From positions 327,157 to 361,249 of the forward strand of contig BJOX01000315.1 in NCBI GenBank assembly GCA_009731375.1: 34,093 nucleotides of DNA, written 5' to 3'. Of the stretch, positions 1 to 15,512 are shown one piece after another (the stretch's first letter is position 1; each line of letters opens with the position of its first letter). The position numbers were made by a program, and so were the translations under genes. The notes under the pieces are model-generated. The model saw nothing but the letters and a program-made list of their open reading frames with translations. It was not told the DNA's origin and did no database searches. Source of the stretch: Paulinella micropora (taxonomy: Eukaryota > Cercozoa > Imbricatea > Euglyphida).

Positions 1-105
<105 letters not shown>

Positions 106-271
106 GGACACCGTGATAGCCCAGTGGTCAAGTCCCGGTCCGTCTGGAAGTGTTGGAACTGCCCTTGCGGGGGTGTCATTAGAGCCTATCGTCAATTCTT
201 CGTACTCCCCTCACGGGTGAGACGATGGAGGCGCATGTGCAGAAATGCATCAGCCATTGACAGAGAAGCAC
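106..271 (+). repeat. SINE-like element, copy 1 (internally deleted)
   Basis: Starts with the tRNA-like head GGACACCGTGATAGCCCAGT, then jumps from the A-box region (GGTCAAGT) straight into the body (CCGGTCCGTCTGGAAGTG). The B-box half of the head and the ATTTTCATTGAACATA motif are missing. It ends in GACAGAGAAGCAC followed by (TTA)n. Shorter than the full copies of about 230-270 bp. Non-coding. Confidence 0.8.

Positions 272-353
<82 letters not shown>
272..353. repeat. (TTA)n microsatellite
   Basis: Pure TTA array joining the tail of SINE-like copy 1 to the head of copy 2. Confidence 0.95.
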
Positions 354-613
354 GGACACCGTGATAGCCCAGTGGTCAAGTTCTACCATCTGGGTCCTGT
401 CGCCAGTTTGATTCCCGTCGGTGCCACCATTATTTTCATTGAACATACTACCGCTTTGTCTGGACCAGTATTTTCATTGAACATACCGGTCCGTCTGGAA
501 GTGTTGGAACTGCCCTTGCGGGGGTGTCATTAGAGCCTATCGTCAATTCTTCGTACTCTCCTCACGGGTGAGGCGCATGTGCAGAAATGCATCAGCCATT
601 GACAGAGAAGCAC
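354..613 (+). repeat. SINE-like element, copy 2
   Basis: Full-length copy. The head has an A-box-like TAGCCCAGTGG and a B-box-like AGTTTGATTCC. The body has two copies of ATTTTCATTGAACATA, then GTCTGGAAGTGTTGGAACTG, and ends GACAGAGAAGCAC. A short deletion removes AGACGATGG relative to other copies. Non-coding; polymerase III transcription is inferred only from the box-like motifs. Confidence 0.8.
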
Positions 614-631
614 GCACTATTATTATTATTA

Positions 632-683
<52 letters not shown>

Positions 684-742
684 GTTTTTGTTATTGTTAT
701 TGTTATTGTTGTTGTTGTTGTTGTTGTTATTGTTGTTGTTGT
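614..742. repeat. (TTA)n grading into (TTG)n
   Basis: TTA array that becomes TTATTG and then TTG toward its 3' end, the same TTA/TTG mixture seen near 28.45, 29.0 and 31.58 kb. Confidence 0.9.
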
Positions 743-770
743 AAAACATTTTGTGCAACATCAAACTAAT

Positions 771-1254
771 TATCCATGAATCAATCAATCCATCCATGAA
801 TCAATCGATCAAGTCATCTATCCATCCATCCATTCATCCATCCATTCATCCATCCATTCATCCATCCATCGATCAATGCCATATATGCATCCATGATCCA
901 TGCCATACATGCATCCATGAATCCAACAATCCAATCTATCAATTAATCAATTAATAAATCATAATCAATCAAATAATTAATTAGCCAACCAACCAACCAA
1001 CCAATCAATCAATCAAACAATCCCTCACTCTCCTTCCTTCCTTCCAGCCTTCCTTCCTCCCTCCAATCCAACCAGCCATCCACATCGATCATCGATCTAT
1101 CCGTCTGTGAATCCCTCACAATCAATCGATCGATCGATCGATCTCTCCCTTCTCTCTCTCCCTTGCCCCTCCATCCCTCGCTCAACCCCATCCAGTCCAT
1201 CTATCCATCAGTCCATCGCAGCATCGAACAACCAACCAACCATCTAACCAACCA

Positions 1255-1302
<48 letters not shown>

Positions 1303-1453
1303 ATTGATGAATCAATCAATCGATGAATCAATCAATCAATCAATCAATCAATCAACCAATCCATCAACCAAATAACCAATCAACCAAATAACTATTCAAC
1401 CAACCAATCCATCCATCCATCATCTATCAACACATTAATTAATCCATTGATTT

Positions 1454-1494
<41 letters not shown>

Positions 1495-1607
1495 CCAATT
1501 CATCCATCCACATCAATCCATTAATCAATCAATCAAGTCAGAATCACTCACTCACTCACTCACTCACTCACACTCACTCAATCAATCACTCAATCAATCA
1601 ATCAATT

Positions 1608-1650
<43 letters not shown>

Positions 1651-1711
1651 TGAATCTAATCAATCAAATTCGATCGATCGATCAATCAATCAATCAATCA
1701 ATTAATCAATT

Positions 1712-1746
<35 letters not shown>

Positions 1747-1756
1747 GTCAATCAAT

Positions 1757-1794
<38 letters not shown>

Positions 1795-1827
1795 GTCAAT
1801 CAATATCAATCAATCAATCAATTAACT

Positions 1828-1874
<47 letters not shown>

Positions 1875-1913
1875 TAATCAATCAATCAATCAATCTTCCA
1901 GCCCTCCTCCAGT
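771..1913. repeat. Tetranucleotide arrays (ATCA)n, (TCCA)n, (CCAA)n, (ACTC)n
   Basis: More than 1.1 kb of related tetranucleotides, mostly ATCA with interruptions by TCCA, CCAA, ACTC and GATC. Open frames through it translate only to repeated Ile/Asn/Gln/Ser or Ile-His-Pro-Ser and are artefacts. No gene is seen. Confidence 0.93.
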
Positions 1914-2112
1914 GTATGGATTGATGATTGGTTGGTCGTTGATTGATTGATTGATTGATTGATTAATTGATTGATTGGTTGAGTGATTGAGTGAGTGAGT
2001 GATTGGAGGGATGGAGGGAGGGAAGGAAGGAGGGACGGAGGGGGAGGGAGGGAGGGAGGGAGAGTACTATGGAGGGAAGTAGGGAGGGAGGGAAGTAGGG
2101 AGGGAGGGATTG
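1914..2112. repeat. Strand-switched tetranucleotide block (TGAT)n, (GGGA)n
   Basis: The array flips here to its reverse complement: GATT/TTGA repeats, then GAGT and GGGA/GGAA purine-rich repeats. It returns to pyrimidine-rich ATCC repeats at about 2137. Confidence 0.85.
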
Positions 2113-2136
2113 TTTCATCGATGTGGTTGGTCCATT

Positions 2137-2234
2137 AGCATCATCCATCCATCCATCCATCCATCAATCCATCAATCTATCCATCTATCCATCCATCCAT
2201 CCATCCATCCATCCATCCATCCATCCATCCATCA
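2137..2234. repeat. (ATCC)n microsatellite
   Basis: ATCC/ATCA array that restores the strand orientation seen before 1914. Confidence 0.93.
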
Positions 2235-2695
2235 TTGATCCAACGCGAGAATGCCAAAGTTTGCCGGCGGAAGGCACCTTTTTGGACATCTTTGCCATCC
2301 GCCAAATCCGAATGCGGATTGACCGACGTGTGTGTGGTCGGTCAATTCCATCAGAACTTGGGACTTGCCTGGCAAAGGGTTGAGTGTGTCCGTTTTTTGT
2401 GTTTGATAGAGTTGTGGTGCGTTGCTGGATCGGTTCGATGCATGTTAGTACTAATGTTGATATTAGTATATTATTGTACTATTGTTTGATGGAGATTTGT
2501 CAACTGAAAGCATGCTCTGTGCAGATGTTTGGGAATGTACGCTGTGGAGATTTGTGGAGTTTAGTACTTAGCTTGATGAAATCTGTGTTGTTTGTTGTTT
2601 ATTGCGGTGCGTTTCGTGTATGAGATTGTTATTTTGGTGGTGTTGCCGATGTTTACTGGTCTTGACATTGACCTTCATTGAGTTTCATGTTTTTT
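2235..2695. other. Unique sequence, no confident gene; two adjacent hairpins
   Basis: About 460 bp of non-repetitive sequence. Two back-to-back inverted repeats are visible: ATCCGC/GCGGAT (2297-2302 and 2314-2319) and GACCGAC/GTCGGTC (2321-2327 and 2337-2343). Short open frames exist but none has a recognisable domain or paired splice sites. Confidence 0.5.
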
Positions 2696-2850
2696 GTTCT
2701 TTCTACGATCCACCAATCAATCCCATCAAATCCAATCCAATGCAATCCAATGCAATCTAATCTAACCTAATCCAATCCAAACTATCTACGCCACGAATCC
2801 AATCCAACCCCATCAATCCAATCCAATCCTATCCATTTTATCAATCCCTG
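2696..2850. repeat. Degenerate (AATCC)n array
   Basis: Loose pentanucleotide array of AATCC, AATGC, AATCT and AACCT variants. Confidence 0.8.
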
Positions 2851-3215
2851 GTACCATGACACAAATACGCAACCAACAAAAGAAATAAAAGATGTTAGAT
2901 AAGCATAAATTGCTATTAACAAATATTCGAAGAGACTATCATTGTTTGTTGCTTTCCATAATTTTTTGTACTCAGTGTTGTTATTTTCCAAATTACTTTT
3001 TGTAACTGCTTGCCTTTGTTATATTTGCGTTTGTTGTCCTCAACTTCTTCGTTATCGTCACTATCTTCAAATGGCTGTCGTGGTTGTTCTTGTTATGGTT
3101 CAACGTCGCGGCTGCCTTTGTGGTTGTGGTTGTTGTCGCTGTTGCTGTTGTGCGCACATGTACGTATACAGGCCCTAGGAGCTCGAGCATCATGATCATG
3201 ATCATCTGTGTCGAC
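2851..3215. other. No gene seen; degenerate GTT/GCT-rich stretch
   Basis: AT-rich sequence followed by GTT/TGTTG-biased sequence (3000-3160) that translates to low-complexity Val/Cys/Leu in several frames. Just before the satellite, 3179-3215 is rich in short palindromes (GAGCTCGAG, ATCATGATCATGATCAT). Confidence 0.5.
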
Positions 3216-4012
3216 GACATACGCGTCCGTAGTCAACTGTCTTGCACCAAGCAATTTTGTCGTCCAAAATCGTCGATTCGATCGCGAGGCGGCCGCGGAA
3301 ACTAGCTATAGGGAAAGGACATCTAGCTATAGGTGTGTTTAGATCATATGCAGCATGATCATCAGCCAGCGCTGCAAGCACCGAATAGCTACAGCTGCAG
3401 GCACGTGGTGATATCGATGATCATGACTCGCTGCTTGGATCAAGGGATGGCATGATTGCTTGGTATAAACAATTTAAACTGGCGACATACGCGTCCATAG
3501 TCTACTGTCTTGCACCAAGCAAATTTTGTCATCCAAAATCGTCGATTCGATCGCGAGGCGGCAGCGGAAACTAGCTACAGGGAAAGGACATCTAGCTAAA
3601 GGTGTGTCTAGATCATATGCAGCATGATCATCAGCCGGCGCCGCAAGCACCGAATAGCTACAGCTGCAGGCACGTGGTGATATCGATGATCATGACTCGC
3701 TGCTTGGATCAAGGGATGGGCAAGATTGCTTGGTATAAACAATTTAAACTGGCGACATACGCGTCCGTAGTCTACTGTCTTGCACCAAGCAATTTTGTCG
3801 TCCAAAATCGTCGATTCGATCGCGAGGCGGCCGCGGAAACTAGCTACAGGGAAAGGACATCTAGCTATAGGTGTGTCTAGATCATATGCAGCATGATCAT
3901 CAGCCGGCGCCACAAGCACCGAATAGCTACAGGTGGTGATATCGATGATCATGACTCACTGCTTGGATCAAGGGATGGGCAAGATTGCTTGGTATAAACA
4001 ATTTAAACTGGC
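3216..4012. repeat. Satellite of about 269 bp, three tandem units
   Basis: Unit starts at GACATACGCGTC are 3216, 3484 and 3754 (spacings 268 and 270), and the third unit ends near 4012. The units are almost identical. The third lacks about 12 bp (CAGCTGCAGGCA). Each unit is dense in self-complementary words (GATATCGATGATCATG, GCGGCCGC-like, CTAGCTA). No conserved frame runs through all units, so it is treated as non-coding. Confidence 0.92.
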
Positions 4013-4121
4013 ACGCGTGGTACTTAGTAACTATGCTATAATGGCAGCCACAGGCCGACTAGGCAACCACGTGCACAGGCAGATACGGTGCACTAAATTT
4101 AAAGTCTAAGCTTGGAGATCG

Positions 4122-4730
4122 TTACGGTGTATACGTATACGTAGACAATCGATATCGCCATACCGTGATGATACGATCTCTGTACCGCCTTCGATCAGTC
4201 TGGTCGTAGGCGATACAAAGATCGTAGGCCCAGACTCCCCGGACCAGGCCAATGAGTCTCCTGATCCGTTTGCGAAAAGATGCTGGTAAATATGGTAAAT
4301 GATTTTTTGCTTCCGCCTGGTTCCACATTGTGATGCCATTCAGAATTTGCTGTTTGCACAGCTGGCTCAAGGACGTAGCGCCTACGGCAGATCGAGCTGA
4401 CAAGAATGCCAACGCGCGTACACGAACGAACTCGTTTGCATCCATAGTTCCTTGAGACAACAGTCTCAAGCAAATAACGTGCAAACGTGTTGGACTTTTG
4501 ATGTTCTGGTTGTTTCCTTTCTGGCAAGGGAAAAAAAGTTGGAGCACTAGTACTTCCAGCTCTACTACCTTTTGTTTTTGTTGCTCTGCTTGCGCCACAG
4601 CGTCCCTTCTGTTTCATCAACTTTTTTGCTCCATCGTAGGTCTTCGGGCTCGCCACCACCCTCACCTTGATTGCTGGAGGTTTAAACTCCCAGTCAGGTT
4701 TACGTGTCCATGCCTTGCGCGCACACACTG
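4122..4730 (-). CDS. Candidate minus-strand gene fragment, at least two exons
   Basis: Two stretches look like spliced coding sequence. An upstream exon encoding ARKAWTRKPDWEFKPPAIK ends at 4666 with donor AAG|GTGAGG. A downstream exon begins at 4520 after a strong polypyrimidine acceptor (TTTTTTTCCCTTGCCAG). Joined in phase 0, the second exon is open to the TAA at 4122 and includes MDANEFVRVRALAFLSAR and LPYLPASFRKRIRRL. An alternative retains sequence to a donor near 4590 and uses another frame (KSNTFARYLLETVVSRN), so the frame is unsettled. The Ala/Arg-rich helix followed by a basic LP..FRKRIRR segment vaguely recalls the N-terminus of RNase P/MRP subunit POP1, but this is a guess from spacing. 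Neither the start codon nor the 5' exons are identified. Confidence 0.35.
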
Positions 4731-4796
4731 CTACTGCGACTACCCTTCAATCAGTGGGGAAAATATTCTGTACTAGGTACTATGATCCGGCCCACA

Positions 4797-5340
4797 GCTG
4801 CGTTCAAGAGAAACCTGGTGAGGAGTTTGAACAGTCTTAGTTTGAAATCGTATCATAGTAATATCATGGCATGAGTCCGAAAGATGACGCAGCTTCAGTT
4901 TCTAAGGTGAAAAAAGTAACTTTCAAAGTCCAGCTGAGGATCATAAGTTGTAAAAATAAAGCTCAGACTTACTTCAACTTGTTACGCAAGCACTGTTTTA
5001 ATAGAATACTTCCCACTCATGGAGCCGGCTGAGTGGGAAGCAGGAGAGAAAGATATTATACTTTCAGACTCAGAGAGAAAACGTAAGAATTCGGCCGGCC
5101 CTTGAAATGAAGGGCGCGGCTGCGTTTTAAGTGCTGAGCACTGTTTTTAATTTATAAATTAATATCCTTCCCTGGCGCCTCAAGTTTTTCTCAATATATA
5201 AAGTTCTATTAATACTGCTGACCTCGGCATCATTCGTTTCATAGCTCGTTTATTGCAGATTATTAGAAGTTAAATAATAAATTAGTCTAACAGGAACTAA
5301 GGTTCAACCGTGGCAGAAAGCTCCTGGACTCGAAAGACTG
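4797..5340. other. Unique AT-rich sequence with a strong hairpin
   Basis: No gene recognised. A perfect 11-bp inverted repeat, CTTCCCACTCA (5009-5019) and TGAGTGGGAAG (5030-5040), sits 3' of GCAAGCACTGTTTTAATA. A diverged version of the same arrangement occurs at 14565-14626. Confidence 0.6.
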
Positions 5341-5625
5341 AGTAAAATAGAGTAACTCGGCGAGAAAAGAAAGAGAAAAAGAAAGCCTCGGAAAGAAAGA
5401 AAGAAACGGGGACAAATAGAAAAAGAAAAAAAACAAAGAAAATATTACTACAATATTATTAATACTATGATAATACTTGAATATATATATATATATATGT
5501 ATACATATACAGTATATATATATATACTACTAGTATATATATACATATACAATATTATATATCATCATGATAGTACTACTATGATATATACACACATATA
5601 TATATATATATATGTATAATTTAAT
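5341..5625. repeat. Purine-rich tract and (TA)n array
   Basis: AAAGA/GAAA-rich sequence to about 5440, then dinucleotide TA arrays interrupted by ATAC and ATCATGATAG (about 5478-5615). No gene. Confidence 0.85.
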
Positions 5626-5800
5626 ACTACGTGACCAATGCTTAACAAGAAAATATGAAAGATCAAAGGACCGATCGTTCAGTTCGACCCTCGCTCCCTT
5701 TCTTGCAAGAAGACGACTCGATGATCGTATGCCTTTTCAAGTGTGAGCGGAATAGCTGTGCCCGGCGGCGCTTCCGAGAAGCGGTTTCACTTGAAGTGGT

Positions 5801-6371
5801 GGTATATCGTAACTTCACCGTGACTTGAGAGGAAAACTTGCAATATTCAAGCCTACGGTTCTACAATGATTCAGTCATCATGAGCCTCGGAGGCGACGCC
5901 TCATAGTAGTCGATTAGTGAATGATATATTACGTGACTACGTGACAATAACTCAAGTTTCATACTCCGAGGCTCTCAGGCTGGTATCTCACGGAAGTTAC
6001 TCTTCCCACGGAGGCTCATCATGAGTCTCTACGACCGGCTCTGAGTGGCACTGAAGTCACGTAGTATTCTCCGAGGCTCAGCATTAAACAGTGTTTGTGT
6101 TTGCGGGGTAAATGTATACATACTGTATTATGAATACGACAATGATTAATCAGTACATCATGTGATCTGAAGTGCTGGCTGAGCCTCGCTTTTCGTAGCC
6201 TGAGTCGCCCGCTGTACTGAGTGAAAGGCCAGGGAATTTCATTGAAAACTTGATGCATCGTGGCAGCTGAGGCGAGTCAGTGAACAACTTGAAGTTGTTA
6301 ATAGTTGAAATTTGCTCGGCCCCCGACTCTCATACACAGTGGCTTCAAGTTGGTATATATTATTAATACTG
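5801..6371. repeat. Tandem duplication of about 620 bp, unit 1
   Basis: Begins GGTATATCGTAACTTCACCG and ends near AAGTTGGTATATATTATTAAT. It is repeated from 6422 (start-to-start 621 bp). It carries many small insertions and deletions relative to unit 2, often the words CCGAGGCT, ACTCGG, CACTTGAAG or ATTAATA. Frames of 60-90 codons in both units contain stops at different places, so no protein is claimed. Confidence 0.85.
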
Positions 6372-6421
6372 TAATATCATCAAGCCTACGACTCGGATTC
6401 ACTTGAAGTCACGGTGGCCAC

Positions 6422-6953
6422 GGTATATCGTAACTTCACCGTGACTTGAGAGGAAAACTTGCAATATTCAAGCCTACGGTTCTACAATGATTCAGTCATC
6501 ATGAGGCGACGCCTCATAGTAATATTAGTCAACAGTGAATGATATATTACTGTGACAATAACTCAGGCTTTCATACTCTCTGGTACCTCACGGACTCGGA
6601 AGTTACTCTTCCCACGGAGGCTCATCTCTACGACCGGCTCTGAGTGGTACTGAAGTATTCAAGTCTCCGAGGCTCAGCATTAAACAGTGTTTGTGTTTGC
6701 GTAAATGTATATTAATACATACTGTATCACTCGATGAATACGACAATATTAACTTGTCAGTACATGATCTGAAGTGCTGCTTAGCCTCGCTTTTCGTAGA
6801 GTCGCCCGCTGTACTGAGTGAAAGGCCCGGGAATTTCATTGAAAACTTGATGCATCGTGGCAGCTGAGGCGAGTCAGTGAACAAGTTGTTAATAGTTGAA
6901 ATTTGCTCGGCCCCCGACTCTCATACACTTTAAGTTGGTATATATTATTAATA
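6422..6953. repeat. Tandem duplication of about 620 bp, unit 2
   Basis: Second copy, shortened to about 530 bp by loss of several short blocks present in unit 1. It shares TTAAACAGTGTTTGTGTTTG, GAATTTCATTGAAAACTTGA and TTTGCTCGGCCCCCGACTCT with unit 1. Confidence 0.85.
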
Positions 6954-7593
6954 TTAATATATAATATCATCCTGAGAGGGCGCCCGGCAATTTTCACAAC
7001 TTTCAAGAGCCTGAGCCTCCGAAAGCAGCATCATGATAATTTGGTGTGTCAGCGTACTCCCGAGTCTGAGTTTCAAGTCACCCGACGGTCAGAACTTAAT
7101 AAAAATAAATCGTTGGGATGTTCTAACGGTTACGTTCCGCCTTACGATCTGCTGCCAATATTTCCTGCCCCCACGCTTCAAACTCAGCGATGAGAGTCAT
7201 GGCTCTTGAGTCTAGTGACGGAGGCTACAATTTTAATTTGCAAACGCTTGTGTCCACAAATGTTCAATGTTGTATATTTTCTTTGGCTTCCTCCCGATGA
7301 AAACAGGCATATGCAAGACAGACGAGACTGGAAACGTTAAACTTCTTGACTTTAGACTACTTACTTACTTATATATATTGAGCCATGCACGAAGGAAAGC
7401 AATTGCTAACACTAACAAGAGGACGGGATAAGCAAAGTCCAGAACAAAAAGTGTTCCCGAAAAAAAAAACACAATGGTCAAGCGTCCTGTCTCCACTCCG
7501 TCTCCGCTGCTAGCCTTGTCCACAAAACTGCTTGTTTGGCGAGATAAAAACTTAACGCGCTTTAGGGGGCTACCAATAGCACACGTGAATCAA
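6954..7593. other. Unique sequence, no gene recognised
   Basis: AT-rich, with no open frame of interest and no convincing exon on either strand. It lies 3' of the minus-strand gene ending at 7656 and may include its 3' untranslated region or the intergenic space. Confidence 0.4.
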
Positions 7594-7655
7594 ATTTCCC
7601 GGTCGTTTTACCACATTATATAAGCATGGTGACCGGGAAATGTACGACCGAGAAA

Positions 7656-7679
<24 letters not shown>
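7594..7679. promoter_or_regulatory. Two overlapping inverted repeats at the 3' end of the spliced gene
   Basis: ATTTCCCGGTC (7594-7604) pairs perfectly with GACCGGGAAAT (7631-7641). The overlapping GAAATGTACGA (7637-7647) pairs perfectly with TCGTACATTTC (7660-7670). The two hairpins share 7637-7641 and cannot form fully together. The gene's TAA stop (7656-7658, minus strand) is in the loop of the second. A role in 3'-end formation is inference. Confidence 0.6.
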
Positions 7680-12743
<5,064 letters not shown>

Positions 12744-13454
12744 GTCCGACTATTTCTTCCGCTAGCAACCAAAAAGATAGAAAGCTAGAAAACATTGTGG
12801 ATAGAAAGACAAAGCGTCCAGCGCAAAGGGCATAGACTTATGCGGAATGGGAAATCACTGTGTATAAGCGCTTCTGCCACGCTAGGCCACTGCTTCAACG
12901 TCGAGACAGATAATCCATGAATAGCATGATCGCAGAACAAACTAATGATTCATTTCGTTGCTTTTATTCCTCTTCCCTCTGTCACATCTCTTCAACCCTC
13001 CGGTCCAAGTAGGAAAATACGGGACTTAAATCATTCAGGCTTCCTATTGTTTAATCCGTAAAAAGCGGAAGAAAGCAAGTGCTTCATGGAGCGTTGTCTG
13101 CTGCGATGTGAAGTGACAAAAAAACAGCACCTATAAGTTACTCCTATATCCCACTGATATCCCGTGCTGCTAATGTGAGGCTGATTCCGCTCATGCATAT
13201 ACACACTCAAGCAAGGTTTCTTTTACAAACCTTTACAAACCTTAAACAATTTTTTTTTGGTGTAGACGTTCATTTATATCTATCAATCGATCCGGCCAGT
13301 CTGTCATATACTTCGCGCTCTGTGCTGGCGCGGTTTTATCAATAAAGCTTTGTTACGGCAAACTGTGTTTCTTGATAGTTCTGAATTGTTACAAATATAA
13401 TAGTCTAACAGGTTATGGAGCCTTGTAGTGGGAACTGCGTGTGACTGCTTTAAG
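12744..13454. other. 5' flank of the RS-rich gene, no other gene seen
   Basis: Unique AT-rich sequence upstream of the minus-strand ATG. It should contain the 5' UTR and promoter, but I see no unambiguous TATA or initiator. No coding exon is recognised on either strand. Confidence 0.45.
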
Positions 13455-13455
13455 G

Positions 13456-13513
<58 letters not shown>

Positions 13514-13574
13514 CATAGATAGATAGATAGATAGATAAATAGATAGATGGATGGATAGATAGATAGATAGATAA

Positions 13575-13659
<85 letters not shown>

Positions 13660-13690
13660 GATAGATAGATAGATAGATTGATAGAAGTCT

Positions 13691-13724
<34 letters not shown>

Positions 13725-13807
13725 TAGAGAGAGATAGAGAGATAGAGAGATAGAGAGATAGATAGATAGATAAATAGATAGATAGATAGATTGATAGATA
13801 GATAGAT
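13455..13807. repeat. (GATA)n with GACA/GAGA variants
   Basis: About 350-bp tetranucleotide array. Its stop-free minus strand yields a spurious Tyr-Leu-Ser-Ile frame. Confidence 0.94.
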
Positions 13808-14090
13808 GAGTTCATTAAGGAAATATTATCTCGTGATTCGGGCCCAAGTTTAATAAGGATTGCATCTTGATGATGCCGGATGTGGATAAACAGTATAACA
13901 TCCAGTTTTTTCGAAGGTGCTTGTCCTTTTTGCCTCAAAACCCATAGGCAATATTTGTACTAGTTTATTTTCTTTGATACTTCCGTTTCAATTTATCATT
14001 AATTCCTCACCAATGGCAAGTATTCTTTTATAAAAGTTACAGCGTCTGTGTAAAGCTAAACTTTCCTTGTAATGTAATAAACTGCAAAGG
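13808..14090. other. Unique sequence, nothing recognised
   Basis: AT-rich, no gene or structured element identified. Confidence 0.4.
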
Positions 14091-14091
14091 G

Positions 14092-14164
14092 GCACCGTAC
14101 GCCGACCCCGCCTCGCAGCGCGATCATATATAGTAGCGCGGCGAGGCGGGGTTGGCGTAGGTGC
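14092..14164. repeat. GC-rich foldback (imperfect inverted repeat)
   Basis: Arms of about 30 nt (14092-14122 and 14135-14164) pair with a single-base bulge and a few mismatches around a perfect 11-bp core, CCCCGCCTCGC/GCGAGGCGGGG. The loop is AT-rich (ATCATATATAGT). Confidence 0.85.
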
Positions 14165-14275
14165 CCCCCCTCACTGCTTCAGGTACACATGCCCTGCGGG
14201 CCAAAACACGTCTCTAACTATTAATAAATCTATCACACGTCTGCTCTGCGGGACCCGAAATCTTTTTTTGGACTT
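14165..14275. repeat. Diverged direct repeat, unit 1
   Basis: A poly-C run, then TCACTGCTTCAGGTACACAT, CCAAAACACGTC and GACCCGAAATC. Repeated at 14370-14490. Confidence 0.75.
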
Positions 14276-14369
14276 TTTGATACCCCTTACGGGAAGCGCT
14301 TGAAAACTTTTTTTCAACTTACGATTAATTTATAGCCTAGACTGACTCATGATATAGTTNNNNNNNNNN

Positions 14370-14490
14370 CCCCCCCCCCCCCCCCCCCCCCTCTCTGCTT
14401 TAGGTACACTTGCCCTGCGCGCCAAAACACCGTGCCCCTCTGACTACATCTATTACATCTCGGCGGGCTCTGCCGGACCCGAAATCTCGA
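14370..14490. repeat. Diverged direct repeat, unit 2, starting in poly-C(22)
   Basis: Begins with 22 C immediately after a 10-N gap (14360-14369), then TCTCTGCTTTAGGTACACTT, CCAAAACACCGT and GGACCCGAAATC, matching unit 1 in order. Confidence 0.75.
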
Positions 14491-14564
14491 TATGATTATT
14501 CATTTTAGTGATAGTTGGGAGAACAGGGGATTACGGGACCGGCCTCAGTGTCCTTGCTGCTTTA

Positions 14565-14626
14565 AGCAAGCACTGTGTTATTAATAATAAAATATTTCTC
14601 ACTCAGTCGTAAAGCTGAATGAGAAG
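14565..14626. repeat. Second copy of the GCAAGCACTG hairpin
   Basis: GCAAGCACTGTGTTATTAAT, then arms TTTCTCACTCA (14595-14605) and TGAATGAGAAG (14616-14626). Compared with the 5009-5040 copy, a C-G pair has become T-A (both sides changed), one C-G has become T-G, and one C-G has become C-A. Confidence 0.6.
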
Positions 14627-15016
14627 CAGAAGAGGTAGAATGGAATCCTTTGATTATGCCACCGAAGGTTTGTGTTATTAATACAACGAGTCTTAGATTC
14701 TATACAGCGGCAATATTTTCAAAAAAGAACTCCTCATACAGTCGCTAATGGCTAATATTCACAATTGTGACTCCTTAGAGCGTCCAGGCTGCACATACTA
14801 CCTTGGAGTCACTTCAGAGAGGTGCCTCTTCCGCTTCCGGAGTCCTTTCCTATTACCTAACTCACCGATGCGGCTGCAATTATTCATCTCTGGGGATAAC
14901 ATATTAATACTATGATCTGTCACACTGACTTTACCAGAAAGAGACTCCATGCTCAAGTTTGAACATGAGGAAAGGAGTGGATCCGTGGCAGGACGGCCCG
15001 GCCTGTTGGGGGCGCC

Positions 15017-15112
15017 TCACCCGAAAGATTCTCCATGATTTGAACAAATGGACTTATCCAGCTCTGTGGATAACACCTCACCAGAAAGAGTCTCCATGAT
15101 TTGAACAAATGG
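15017..15112. repeat. Short direct repeat (CCTCACC.GAAAGA..CTCCATGATT)
   Basis: The segment around CTCCATGATTTGAACAAATG occurs twice about 60 bp apart. A related GAAAGAGACTCCATG lies near 14938. No gene. Confidence 0.7.
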
Positions 15113-15189
15113 GAACGTGCTGCTCAGTAGAGTGGTTGGGGATGGGGTGGGCGGCGGGGAAGCAGCACTGGCACTGGGCCATGTGTTTT

Positions 15190-15465
15190 ACCTTGTCTAC
15201 TAGCCGCTTTCCGGCTGGGACAGGCCGTTTGCTTCAATCAGACCTGCCTGATGTAGTGATAGATAAACCGGCGCAGGTCGTAGTAGATATAGCTTATCCG
15301 ATTTATTGCAGGATATTTATTATGCTAAGCCTTTGATACACATACAAGTTCATCTACATATCGATTGTTTTTACCTTCTCTGAGACTTGTGGCTGGGACC
15401 GGCGATTTGCTTCAATCAGACCAGCCTGATGTAGTAATAGGTAAACACAGGTAGATATAGACCAT
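15190..15465. repeat. Diverged direct repeat of about 200-bp spacing
   Basis: TTTGCTTCAATCAGACC.GCC followed by TGATGTAGTRATAG.TAAAC occurs near 15230 and again near 15408. A third partial GGCTGGGATAGCCGATTT lies near 15683. An ORF of 75 codons (15109-15336) covers unit 1 but has no recognisable domain and is not called a gene. Confidence 0.7.
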
Positions 15466-15512
15466 ATTCAATAGATAGATCGCATACGCATACAAGTTAC
15501 TGCACATATATG

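Noticed and set aside
13450-13938. Tyr-Leu-Ser-Ile repeat frames (also at 8393-9151, 11635-12372, 19069-19674, 20136-20393)
   Set aside because: (TATC)n has no stop in any frame on one strand, so these frames are automatic. Only the exon 4 part at 9004-9057 is supported.
15109-15336. 75-codon plus-strand ORF
   Set aside because: It covers part of a diverged direct repeat. The second unit does not preserve the frame and no domain is recognisable.
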